A stretch of 64,000 nt of DNA from Meghimatium bilineatum (Eukaryota > Mollusca > Gastropoda > Stylommatophora > Philomycidae): positions 33,665,909 to 33,729,908 of the forward strand of contig CM067318.1 of the NCBI GenBank assembly GCA_034231615.1. The letters run 5' to 3'. How positions within the stretch are numbered: position 1 is the first letter of the stretch; each line of letters begins with the position of its first letter. The position numbers were made by a program, and so were the translations under genes. Below the pieces are notes generated by a model, which saw nothing but the letters and a program-made list of their open reading frames with translations, made no database searches and was not told the DNA's origin. Positions 1-64,000 of this stretch are shown here, piece after piece.

Positions 1-69
1 GGTAAAAATGTCTGGCGACAACTGATCACCATATCGACAGTCTCTTGCACTGGTGGTTCACTTTGTAAA

Positions 70-345
70 ACTGTAAAATGTCCTCGAGATGTTTCTTTCC
101 ATACTATGTATTCTTACCTCTTGCTCTCTTGTCCTTAAACTCTACCTCCGAGTAAGGCCATCATGGAGGTGTCATATCTCCAGTAAGGCCATCATGGAAG
201 TGTCATGTCTTTTCCTATTTCCAACATTGTTCATTTATTTGATTTGTATCTCCTGTAACCTATTATCTATTATCTTTTCGTACGAAATGTTGTTAGAACC
301 ATTTTTTTAATCTTTTTCTATTTCCATGTAGTTTATATCCACATT
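70..345 (-). mobile_element. LINE reverse-transcriptase C-terminal remnant
   Basis: The minus strand reads ISYEKIIDNRL--IQIK and an M-ME--KD stretch like the RT thumb/C-terminal remnants at 17800-18110. Many stops. Contains a local duplication of AGTAAGGCCATCATGGA at about 151 and 181. Positions 346-640 hold only AT-rich unique sequence. Confidence 0.35.
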
Positions 346-639
346 TAAATGGAAGTAACTATGTCGCCTAGTTGTTTGTACATGTTTCTAAGTCATACAT
401 TAACAGGGAGTAGGTGTATCATTTTACAATTCACTGTTTATTATTTTTGTGAATTTTTTGTATGTTAATATTCCAATCATGTCTTTGAAAATAATTTAAC
501 CTTTCATACTCTCCGTTGAACCTATATTTCGCATCTACTAATATTTGTGATTACTTGGCCAACAAATTGGCAATGGTCTGTTTGCTATTGTATATATCGA
601 TATAGCTATATGTTTAATGTTGAAACAAGTTGAACGGCT

Positions 640-870
640 TAGAGGATCGATTCCATTGTACTCGGATTACCCCATATGTACTCTGTCCCTCTCAGTGAAG
701 CGGTACACCGATTGTTGAGATTATCACTCATAGCACGTAACTCTGTAGCTTCAAGCGACAATCCGCAGGGATCTCCGAAAAATATGCATAAACAAGACCT
801 CGCGAGTGGGTTTCGAACCCGAGACTTCTTGAGCACAAATATAACGGCTTAACCGATATGTTTAACATGT
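640..870 (-). mobile_element. tRNA-derived SINE-like element
   Basis: The minus strand has a tRNA-like head ending in a B-box-like GGGTTCGAAACCC near 805-825, with a poorly preserved stem set, then body sequence down to about 640. Flanked on the right by a long TA array. Family assigned by resemblance only. Confidence 0.4.
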
Positions 871-954
871 GTTTCTTTACCGATCTCTTACTAAAATCAC
901 AAACCATACACACATCATATATTGCCATCAACGTATAACTGCACGTAGATATGC

Positions 955-1186
<232 letters not shown>

Positions 1187-1407
1187 CAGACAAATATTCT
1201 ATTTTCCATGCATGTGATAGACGGCGATTAGGAAAAGTTGGGGGAATAGGCTGACAACTATCAACTGTGCAAAAAGGCATCATTGTCATATCGTGACTCC
1301 ATTTCTAACTTTTATCTTTTATCAAATATTCTCCATGGATAACAAAGAGATGCAGGCTAGAGGACAGTGCACCTTTGTCCTTTTTTGACAAATTTTAGTG
1401 ACGGGGA

Positions 1408-1569
1408 ACCGCCGAAGAAGGATGTGTTGGGCCATTGGCGCAAATAAAACGGCAACACAACGCATTTGCATTCTCTGGACTATATTCAACAGGAAATCTT
1501 GTAGGACCATTGTCCTGTCACAAGAGTTATCCAGCGGGAGTTTGAGAATGAATGCTGAAGAAGAAGAAA
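1408..1569 (+). mobile_element. GAA-tailed SINE with 9-bp target-site duplication
   Basis: Starts ACCGCCGAAGAAGGATGTG and ends in a GAA tail. Flanked by TGACGGGGA at 1399-1407 and 1570-1578. Same family as 17525-17689, 59703-59872, 23817-23985, 22930-23055 and 1915-2035. It sits inside an older repeat (about 1210-1790) related to 47760-48170. Confidence 0.75.
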
Positions 1570-1914
1570 TGACGGGGATAGCTAGATCACTGCTGATGTG
1601 TCAACAAAACTGACAGAACAATGACGAAACAGTTGGTTCAGATGTGTATGTTTTGTTCCTATCAGGACGTAGTAATACTGGGACCATGAATACTGGTGAA
1701 CTGGAGTGCCTCCCATTAGGGGACTAGACATGTATCCATAACTCGACCCAAACTATACTCACACATGTCTGTAAGACCTAATGTAGAGTCCGTGTGTGCC
1801 TCAGTTACAAAACAGAGAAAGACATGAGTTTTTGCCAGAAATGCTTTTGGCTTCTACGAACTACATGCTCACAACTAAATATAGTAGTCATCATTACTGC
1901 ATATACGTATTCTT

Positions 1915-2040
1915 CTTCAGTGTTCATTGTCAAACTCCCGCTAGATCTCTATTGTAGCAGGACAATGCTCCTACTAGATTTCCAGCAGGATGTAGTCCAG
2001 AGAAGAGATATGTGCTGTGTCGCCGACGTAGAATACGCAC
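1915..2040 (-). mobile_element. Truncated GAA-tailed SINE
   Basis: TTCTTCTTCAGTGTTCATTG and CTAGATTTCCAGCAGGATG shared with the full-length copies; the head end is lost or diverged beyond about 2030. Confidence 0.6.
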
Positions 2041-2319
2041 CACATCAGCAATCGCATTCAGCAATCATAGAACATGCCAAGTACATAATAAGTCTAATTG
2101 CTGCTCATCGAATAACCATTACTAATGTATGATAACAGTATGCGGCGTGTGATGTTGCTCATCTTTGGTGTCTGCGAAGATGAACACAAATGTCATAGTC
2201 CAACATATAAGCCGCTGCCACATGGGGATATTTATAATCATGGTTGGAAATCTTTGAGTTTGTTCTTCTGTTCTTTCTGACACAGATTTGCTTTCTAAGC
2301 AATGTGATGCTTATTAGAT

Positions 2320-2630
2320 ATGCAACATCAAGAACATGTGCAACATCAAGAACATGTTCAACATCAGAGATGCAACATCAAGAACATGTTCAACATCAGA
2401 GATGCAGCATCAAAAACATATTCTACATCAGAGATGCAATATCAACAACATGTTCTACATAAGAGATGCAACATCAAGAACATGTTCTACATCAGAGATG
2501 TAACATCAAGAACATGTTCTACATCAGAGATGTAACATCAAGAACATGTTCTACATCAGAGATGTAACATCAAGAACATGTTCTACATCAGAGATGTAAC
2601 ATCAAGAACATGTTCTACATCAGAGATTAC
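2320..2630. repeat. 32-bp minisatellite
   Basis: About nine copies of a unit containing CATCAAGAACATGTTCTAC, most conserved toward the 3' end. Confidence 0.9.
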
Positions 2631-3206
2631 AATCAGCTTATTACAATCAGCACATCACGTGATCATAGTGCGTACACCGCTTCAAGCACGTACATTGCTT
2701 ACGAAACAGAAATAATGTCACTGTGAACATCAGTAAAACACTGTCGATAAATAAAATATGATATGATTGAAGTACATGCCATTGTGTATCCGTGTCGTAT
2801 TTAAAAACATAATAATTCAACAAACAAACTTTTACTAACAATTTGAGTCTTATTTAAAGAAAGTTCCCAAAACAGCACACAGCTTCACTTTTAATTTTTA
2901 TTTTATAAATGTATTATCGTAATGGTTCATTACATGTCAACCCAAAAAGTATAAATATGCAGTTACACCAACATACTATGTTTTTGCAGAAACTCAGCTA
3001 AATTAACTATTACGTACTGTCAATTATTTTCACTCGAAATTTGAGATTTCAGATAATACAATTACAGTTATGACCAATGACACAAGACTAGTCACTTTAA
3101 TACCGTGTTCCTGCAGATATCATAACTGCAGACACACACCCTGTGTATATTGGTTAGTAATAACATCAGTTGAGTAACAACTTTTAAACTTTCAGCAACC
3201 GTATGT

Positions 3207-3416
3207 CTATGTTACATGCTGACATCCTGGACCGTATCTCTTTGGGGTACATATCCCATTACCAATACATTCACCGTTACCCGTACACCTTAAAGTATAG
3301 GAACACACTAAATCACAGTCTTTGCCAGTCAGTTTAGGTGGACAAACGTTCGAGCTGACTTCTTCAATACGGAGAACAATCAGTAAAATGCAGTATATAG
3401 TCAAGTAAACATTCAT
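3207..3416 (-). CDS. Small secreted EGF-like protein or first exon of an EGF-repeat receptor
   Basis: 69 codons with a hydrophobic start typical of a signal peptide (MNVYLTIYCILLIVLRIEEV) followed by a Cys-rich stretch: CPP--TGKDC, C, C, then CTGNGECIGNGIC and YGPGC. The CxxNGxC...GxxC pattern is EGF-like, as in MEGF-type scavenger receptors. Seven Cys, an odd number, suggests the domain continues in another exon: CAT|GTAACA two codons before the stop could be a donor, but no downstream exon was found toward position 1. Otherwise it is a short secreted protein. The 5' part is duplicated upstream at 3465-3850. Confidence 0.5.
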   Translation of the reverse strand: MNVYLTIYCILLIVLRIEEVSSNVCPPKLTGKDCDLVCSYTLRCTGNGECIGNGICTPKRYGPGCQHVT

Positions 3417-3464
3417 TGTAAACGTGCCTGGCTTGACAGGAGTATCGTGTTGTGATTACAGGTC

Positions 3465-3850
3465 GGGATAATAATAATAAAAGACAACCCTGATGTCTTT
3501 AACTTCACGTATTAATAAAACGAGGCACAGGAACACCAACACGACATGCTATTTCAGGTTGGTCACTCATTGAACAGGCAACTGTATTCGCCATATTTCC
3601 CGTTATTCTCTATCTTCTAGGTGGACAAACGTTCGAACTGACTTCTTCAATACGGAGAACAATGGATAATAATAATAAAAGACAACATTTAGTTTCTCCA
3701 GTTTCACATGTCAATAAAACGGGATGCAAGAACACCAAAACGACAGGTCATTTCATACTGTTGCATGTTTGAACAAGCAACTGCAATCGCCATATTTCTT
3801 GTTATTCATTCTCTTACTTCTAGGTGGACCAACGTTCGAACTGCAATCGT
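3465..3850 (-). repeat. About 200-bp tandem duplications containing the 5' end of the EGF-like exon
   Basis: Two diverged units share GGATAATAATAATAAAAGAC and the exon piece encoding IVLRIEEVSSNVCPP on the minus strand (near 3620-3664), with a shorter remnant at 3820-3845. They lie directly upstream (5', minus strand) of the EGF-like ORF. They keep the signal-peptide/mature junction but not the Cys-rich region, so they look like dead partial copies. Confidence 0.55.
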
Positions 3851-4021
3851 TATTTTTCTTATATAATCGTTATATAATCGTTATGCAAACTGTTATTTTT
3901 TTTCTCTCTCACGTCATTCCGTTTCTATGTCTCACGTCATCATTAAATTTGTGCCAGTTAATTCTAATTCTACAAAAACTCTCTAACACAAATTTAATGC
4001 ACTATTGTACAGGAATGGGAC

Positions 4022-4330
4022 TGTTACAATTGTAAACACCACTAAAACAGTGTCGATAAATACAATATACTTTGATTGAAGTACGTGTCATTGTGAACAC
4101 CACTAAAACACTGTCGATAAATACAATGTACTTTGATTGAAGTACATGTCATTTGTGAACACCACAAAACACTGTCGATAAATACAATATAATATGATTG
4201 AAGTACGTGTCATTGTAAACACCACTAAAACACTGTCGATAAATACAATATACTTTGATTGAAGTACGTGTCATTGTAAACACCACTAAACCACTGTCGA
4301 TAAATACAATATACTATGATTGAAGCACAG
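4022..4330. repeat. About 57-bp minisatellite
   Basis: Five to six copies of a unit with CACTGTCGATAAATACAATA and TGATTGAAGTACGTGTCATT; a further diverged copy lies at 2715-2790. Confidence 0.9.
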
Positions 4331-4389
4331 GTGATCTTAAATTTTTTTTAATCGTATAACGTATCCTATTCATTACTTGTCATCAACCC

Positions 4390-4560
4390 AGCAGTTTTTG
4401 ACTGTACTAATTTTATAGGAAATATAGTTCAGTAGTTTGCCACTGCTTTGTGTACGGTCCGGATGCACAAATGCGTATGGTAGGGATTGAACTCGGTACG
4501 TTGAGCGTCACAGATGCGCTCTATACCACTGTCACTGTGCCACAGAGTCTGTGAACAGTG
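4390..4560 (-). mobile_element. tRNA-derived SINE
   Basis: The minus strand has GTGGTATAGAGCGCATCTG (A-box-like) and GAGTTCAATCCC (B-box-like). Related diverged copies: 15220-15365 (-), 15480-15620 (+), 45395-45545 (-) and 61040-61145 (-). All share the TAGTTTGCCA or CACAATTGCCTG body. Confidence 0.5.
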
Positions 4561-4599
4561 TCAACATATTAAATACATACACAATATCAATTATGCCTA

Positions 4600-4870
4600 T
4601 ATAAAAAAAGTAACCCTTAGCATTTATTAATGCCGTAGGGGTGTTAGATGTTAGCGATCTCACATTTCACAGGCTCTGCAAATGAGGGTGGTAGCCATCT
4701 CCTCTCACTCGCAGTCTTTACTTCCCGGATTAATCCGGTACCCATTTAAGGCTGGGTCGACACTGGGAGCCGTTACGATCTGAAAACATTTCCACCTCAG
4801 CTTGGAAATTAACCCAGGACCACTCATATGCGAAGCCAGTGCGCTAGCCACTGCGCTAACGCGGCTCCCG
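4600..4870 (-). mobile_element. Interspersed SINE-like repeat (CCGGGAAGTAAAGACTGCG family)
   Basis: The minus strand shares GGGTCGACCCAGCCTTAAAT, CCGGGAAGTAAAGACTGCGA and GAGATCGCTAACAT with 62550-62735 (+) and, partially, with 42570-42690 (-). The AAAGTAA end is common to all three. The right end has a tRNA-like head (GCGCTAGCCACTGCGCTAAC). Confidence 0.55.
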
Positions 4871-4984
4871 TATATAATATACATTCAATAATGCGTGTCA
4901 AGCATATATGAACACAACAATACCATATATTACATACGACATTTGATGGTATATGGTACAGAATACACACCACGAGCATACATT

Positions 4985-5070
4985 GTGGAGCGCATGGTCA
5001 TGTTGTTAGAATGCCGTATTCAGACCCTTGAGGTCCCGGGTTGATTCCACGGTTGGGACAGGATTTATTT
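4985..5070 (+). mobile_element. tRNA-like SINE head
   Basis: GGAGCGCATGGTCATG ... CCCGGGTTGATTCCACGG resembles a decayed tRNA with a B box, but without a foldable anticodon arm. The following 5070-5290 is unique sequence with a short minus-strand open frame (about 5065-5253) of no recognisable content. Confidence 0.35.
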
Positions 5071-5339
5071 TTTCGGAGGTACAATCAAAACCCTTCCTGT
5101 ACGTGTCGCGGCGTCTGCTATGGCAAAGCGACCTTTACTTCCACAGCCTGTTTCATGTGACAACATTTCTATAGTCAACATACTCATCAGAAACTGTAGA
5201 AAATAACCAGGTGTCGAGGAGACTGAGATCAGTGTACTCATTGATGACATCAATGCAGAACATTATTAATCCACTATCCTAATGGATCATTCAATTTTAA
5301 CTATGGCAGTCGTTTAGGCTTTTTCCGCACGAATTCATA

Positions 5340-5500
5340 GCACAGTTGCCACGGAAACTAGCTTTGCGTGTACCACTACAAGGATCAGTTTCACGATGAA
5401 GATAAAAGCTTCCACAGAAATTAGCTTTGTGTGCTGCGTGTACCACTACAAGGATCAGTTTCACGATGAAGATAAAAGCATCCACAGAAGCACTGCTATT
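5340..5500. repeat. Two-copy direct repeat of about 75 bp
   Basis: CGTGTACCACTACAAGGATC and TTCACGATGAAGATAAAAGC occur twice with little divergence. No gene recognised. Confidence 0.7.
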
Positions 5501-5643
5501 ATTGGTCTCACATGACTGAAATTGCGCTTGCATTCTAAGAGGATACCCTCCCGTGGAAAATGATGGGGTTGTTAGGGAAATCTGCAACCAGCAACAACGA
5601 TGTACATTAAGTATCAGGGGATCCTGAGATAGTTAAGGGTAAT

Positions 5644-5878
5644 CTTCTTCTTCTTCTTCTGCGTTCGTTCTCAAACTCCTGCAGATTAACAGGATGTAGT
5701 CCGGAGAACGGAATGCGTTGCGTCATGGTTTATAGAATTGCTGCGATATCTGCGCCTTTCGGCCTGACAAATCCTACTTCAGCATGGCTTTGGGTCACTT
5801 ACCCTATATGGGATGGGACAGCCAACTCCATCCCATAACCTCTTTACTCCCCTTTTGGGCCTCGGCAACACACGGGCG
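5644..5878 (-). mobile_element. Longer GAA-tailed SINE with 13-bp target-site duplication
   Basis: 235 bp, CTT repeats at the left (3' tail on the minus strand). Flanked by AGTTAAGGGTAAT at 5631-5643 and 5879-5891. Shares the tail and the GATGTAGTCC region with the short SINE, but has a different head (GGGTCACTTACCCTATATGG). Diverged relatives at 22385-22590 and 27830-28110. Confidence 0.75.
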
Positions 5879-5891
5879 AGTTAAGGGTAAT

Positions 5892-6875
5892 GAAATTATA
5901 AACTGCCTTCAAATTCCAAAGTAACATTAGTGCGACATTATAAGACCTCAACAAATCAAATCGACAACTAAATCAAAGATGTTGAACTTCAGAGACATAA
6001 CGGAAAACAATTTAAGCATTGCGTCAATAAGAGACTGTCGAGAATGTAAAATATAGATTTTTGGTGGAGATTATAGAAGAGTACACACATTACCTGAACT
6101 CGACATGTTCATAGCACATTATCCTACAGCAGTTTGACACACAGCACATGTACCCGATATGTTCATATGACATTATCCTAGGGCAGTACAACACACAAGA
6201 TTTGAACTGGGCATGTTCATATAGCATTATCCTAAACTCTTTTAGTACCAGATATTTAGAAATAATCTTATAACTCTATCCCATCATTCCTCCCCCGTCC
6301 CTACTTTAGCGATTGTTTACACGAAAAGGTTCCAAAAATTCAATTAAAATGAAGGAATTACGAACGAAAATGAGAAATGGGGAAAAGAAGATTGTATTTT
6401 TTTTAAAGTATCCGTCCCCTTTCCCCATATTGTTTTTTTTTCCTGACGACATCTCTACCGTTGTACTTTTATCAGATCTTCCAGAAGCATTTTCCCACAC
6501 CAAACTAGAACATTAATCGAACATGAAACACACACACACACACGTACACACACACGTTGCACAGGTATGTTAATCCCTTGATTCATGGCAAGCATAGATC
6601 ACATTATAAACATCGACGCTTCCGTATTATTATATTCTATTGGTATTCAAGATATCTCAACGATAATTTGCAGCAGTTTCATGTGCTCAGAGGGACTGTA
6701 CCAATCAAGCATGAAATGTGTTTCAAAATAGCAGCATTTGGAATTTATTGGCATAAGTTCAGTAAGACATATATAGGCTTGGAGAGACAGGTGTGTTTTA
6801 AAGTCTCTCAACGGGAGATTTACTATATGTACATGTCTATTGGTACTATACCTGTCAGGAATACATAGAATCAAC
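5892..6875. other. Unassigned AT-rich sequence upstream of the candidate ATG
   Basis: Holds three diverged copies of a CATGTTCATATNNCATTATCCTA motif (6100-6240), a (CA)n run at 6530-6556, and unrelated sequence. Open frames at 6306-6516 on both strands come from A/T-rich tracts. It could contain the 5' UTR of the NWD-like gene, but no promoter element is convincing. Confidence 0.4.
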
Positions 6876-61543
<54,668 letters not shown>

Positions 61544-61679
61544 GTGAGTATATGTGTACAGGATTTAAACAGTGTATGTTTTTATTGTTTTAGTAAATAT
61601 TACCTTGTTCTCCTTTGTTTGTTCTCTACTTTCTGTCCAGTGATATGTTGCAATCTCGGAAACTCATACGACATATAAC

Positions 61680-61890
61680 CAGTGTGTTCAAGTATATTCT
61701 CGATAAAATATTACTACTTATAACCAGTGTCCTAATGTATGTTGTCAATAAAATCATATTACATACAGTCTGTATGTGAAAGTATAGTCTCGATAAAATC
61801 ATACTACATATAGCAAGTGTGTGAAAGTATAGTCTCGATAAAATCATACTAGGTATACCCAGTGTGTGAAAGTATAGTCTCGATAAATTT
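61680..61890. repeat. About 42-bp minisatellite
   Basis: Five copies with GTGTGTGAAAGTATAGTCTC and GATAAAATCATACTA, starting about 135 bp after exon 16. Confidence 0.93.
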
Positions 61891-62275
61891 GTTATTCAAT
61901 AATATTGCTCATGATATATTTCATCAGTATTCACCCTAGAAGTAAATGATGTATAGAGAACGAGTAGAGCAGGTATTACTTGTATCAGTACACTTATATC
62001 CTAAAGATAAAGGTATGTTCCATGGCAGCAACCAGCCATCGGGATGAAGATACATCTTCTTGTTCTAATGCACATAAACTATTAGGTGGGTTGACCAGTT
62101 CCCTACCTTGCTGTCTTTACCCTCCCCTAACTCATGCTCCAGTTACTCATTTGCAGCTTCAGTTGTATTTCATTATTGCTCAATCTAAACTAGTTGAAAA
62201 GCAAGCAAGCTCACTATCAACTAGGCTACCGCGTTCTCCTTGTATTCGAGACATATAATTGCTTTTCGTGTTTAA

Positions 62276-62340
62276 GATTATTTGGTACATGTTTCTATGG
62301 GACATGTTTATATGGGACATGTTTATATGGGATATGCCTA
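62276..62340. repeat. 15-bp tandem repeat
   Basis: Four copies of GGGACATGTTTATAT. Confidence 0.9.
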
Positions 62341-62549
62341 TATTACAAAGTAACGCGTTCTGCTGACCTCATAACTCAAACACTTAGGCTTGTCGTAGAA
62401 ACATACGGGACGTATACAATATATCATATCAGTATCAACGTAAAAAGCAATTATAGACTTGCTTTACAGTAGAATTTAGGCAAAGAAAAAACAGTTATAT
62501 AACTGTAAGTTGAATAGTGATATTATCATTTTTATACAGAAACTATCAA

Positions 62550-62735
62550 CGGCTCCCGGGTCGACCCAGCCTTAAATGGGTACCGGAATAATCCGGGAAG
62601 TAAAGACTGCGAGGGAGAGAAGATAGCTACCGTCCTCATTTAGCAGAGACACTGAAATGTGAGATCGCTAACATCTCACCTTCCTTGGGAATTAATAAAT
62701 GATATGGGTTACTTTACTTTTTACTTACATATATC
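62550..62735 (+). mobile_element. SINE-like repeat, plus-strand copy
   Basis: CCGGGTCGACCCAGCCTTAA, CCGGGAAGTAAAGACTGCGA, GAGATCGCTAACATCTCACC, TTACTTTACTTTT end. Sister of 4600-4870. Confidence 0.6.
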
Positions 62736-63169
62736 ATAATGGACTTCTGTCGAATATGGTGCCTAAGAACTAATATGTATTCCAATAGTTTATACATGTA
62801 ATCCTCAAGAAGCACATTGAATCGGCTACGCGTCGCGTGTTTCCATCAATTTTTCCACAAAGAACAACGATATTACGTCTCAAGAAGCGAAGTAGATCAG
62901 TTCTATGCAATTCGTATATTTATTCGTGTGACCACAAGTTAAAAAAAACATTATTAGCGATCTTGCTTATATCTCCATGCGAAGATGATGAAATACATGT
63001 CGTGATGAAACATGTCCGATTAGCGAGGAAAAGCTAGCTATTATATATTATGGCTAAGCATGCAGTATATTTATGAGTGTATGTTCATAGAGAATCGCTC
63101 TGTCGAACATTGGTTGTACATTGAATATTGCAAATTCAATTCCTTGTTAGTACTAAATTGTTCAAGTTA

Positions 63170-63675
63170 TACCACTATCGATACTGTAACACTGAGTCAA
63201 ATAGTCGATGCTGTAACACTGATTCATGTAGTCGATGCTGTAACACTGATTCAAGTAGTCGATGCTGTAACACTGATTCAAGTACTCCATGATGTAACAC
63301 TGATTCAAGTAGTCGATGTTGTAACACTGATTCAAGTACTCGATGCTGTAACACTGTGTCCAATAGCCGATGCAGTAACACTGATTCAAGTAGTCGATGC
63401 TGTAACACTGATTCATGTAGTCGATGATGTAACACTGATTCTAGTACTCGATGCTGTAACACTGATTCAAGTAGTCGATGCTGTAACACTGATTCAAGTA
63501 CTCGATGCTGTAACACTGATTCAAGTACTCGATGCTGTAACACTGTGTCAAATAGCCGATGCAGTAACACTGATTCAAGTAGTCGATGCTGTAACACTGA
63601 TTCATGTAGTCGATGCTGTAGCACTGATTCAAGAAGTCGATGCTGTAACACTGATTCAAGTACTCGATGCTGTGG
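63170..63675. repeat. 27-bp minisatellite
   Basis: About 18 copies of GTCGATGCTGTAACACTGAT plus TCAAGTA, with variants CATGTA, TACTCG and GTGTCAAATAGCC. Since 27 is a multiple of 3, all frames give 9-residue periodic proteins (Asp-Ala-Val-Thr-Leu-Ile-Gln), up to 245 codons; not credible as genes. Confidence 0.95.
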
Positions 63676-63966
63676 TATCGAGTACAGAACTGCATATTCA
63701 TTTAAAACTGCCAATACTGCATTTTCCCCTACGGGAGGTTTCAAGTAGCGTTCTGACCGGGAATCAAACACTGAACCTCACTGGTATCGATAACTGAACC
63801 ACACGGGAATTGAAAACTAAACTTCTCGGGTATCGAACACTGAACCTCACGGGCGTGAGACTAACGCTCTAACTTCTCGAGCATACACCACACTGTACAC
63901 TTCCTATTCATATAAACCTGTAAAATCAAGACATGCACATTAATATATGTACTATCGGACCTCTTC

Positions 63967-63989
63967 ATATATATATATATATATATAGA
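63967..63989. repeat. (TA)n microsatellite
   Basis: Short TA run at the window edge. Confidence 0.9.
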
Positions 63990-64000
63990 CAGACAGATCG

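Noticed and set aside
3724..4035. 103-codon plus-strand frame
   Set aside because: Antisense to the duplicated EGF-exon units and running into the 57-bp minisatellite; hydrophobicity comes from T-rich sequence.
63060..63797. 245-codon plus-strand frame with 9-residue repeats
   Set aside because: The 27-bp repeat keeps every frame open on both strands; no codon bias, no splice context, no domain.

Overview
The window is AT-rich animal nuclear DNA: introns with GT-AG borders, broken LINEs, several SINE families, one hAT-type MITE and very many minisatellites. Nothing prokaryotic, viral or organellar was seen. The one large gene belongs to a NACHT/WD-repeat (NWD1/NWD2-like, DUF4062-containing) STAND-NTPase family that is expanded in molluscs and other marine invertebrates. 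Together with the retroelement mix this suggests a lophotrochozoan, perhaps a mollusc, but the taxon is inference.

Main gene (+ strand). I assembled 16 exons between about 6876 and 61543 by reading splice sites and reading frames. All 15 junctions are phase-compatible (829 codons if an 88-bp duplication in exon 14 is discounted). Order: a candidate ATG exon (6876-6935); six exons of polar, probably disordered N-terminal sequence that end in the lead-in to the first domain (14741-31668); DUF4062-like domain (31538-38401); linker with the family's WY-LDEN-PPVY motif (41625-52747); pre-NACHT helical region (55972-56283); P-loop exon (58118-58276); the next NACHT exon (61411-61543). Walker B, the rest of NACHT and any WD repeats must lie beyond 64000, so the gene is 3'-incomplete here. 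Exon 14 carries a perfect 88-bp tandem duplication that shifts the frame and gives an in-frame stop, so the copy as assembled is broken, polymorphic or misassembled.

Other coding evidence: a minus-strand signal-peptide plus EGF-like exon (3207-3416), with about 200-bp tandem duplications of its 5' end just upstream.

Layout. 1-6.8 kb: LINE and SINE debris, the EGF-like exon, a 32-bp and a 57-bp minisatellite. 6.9-23.4 kb: long 5' introns with LINE fragments, 23-bp, 44-bp and 41-bp arrays, the hAT MITE and a foldback element. 23.4-61.5 kb: the body of the gene; most introns hold one or more private minisatellites plus LINE/SINE fragments. 61.5-64 kb: intron with 42-bp, 15-bp and 27-bp arrays. 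Long open frames over the arrays (for example 49.2-49.6, 51.7-52.4, 56.5-57.2 and 63.1-63.8 kb) are repeat artefacts. Several minisatellites run directly into splice sites, and at least one amplified a 5' splice site itself.
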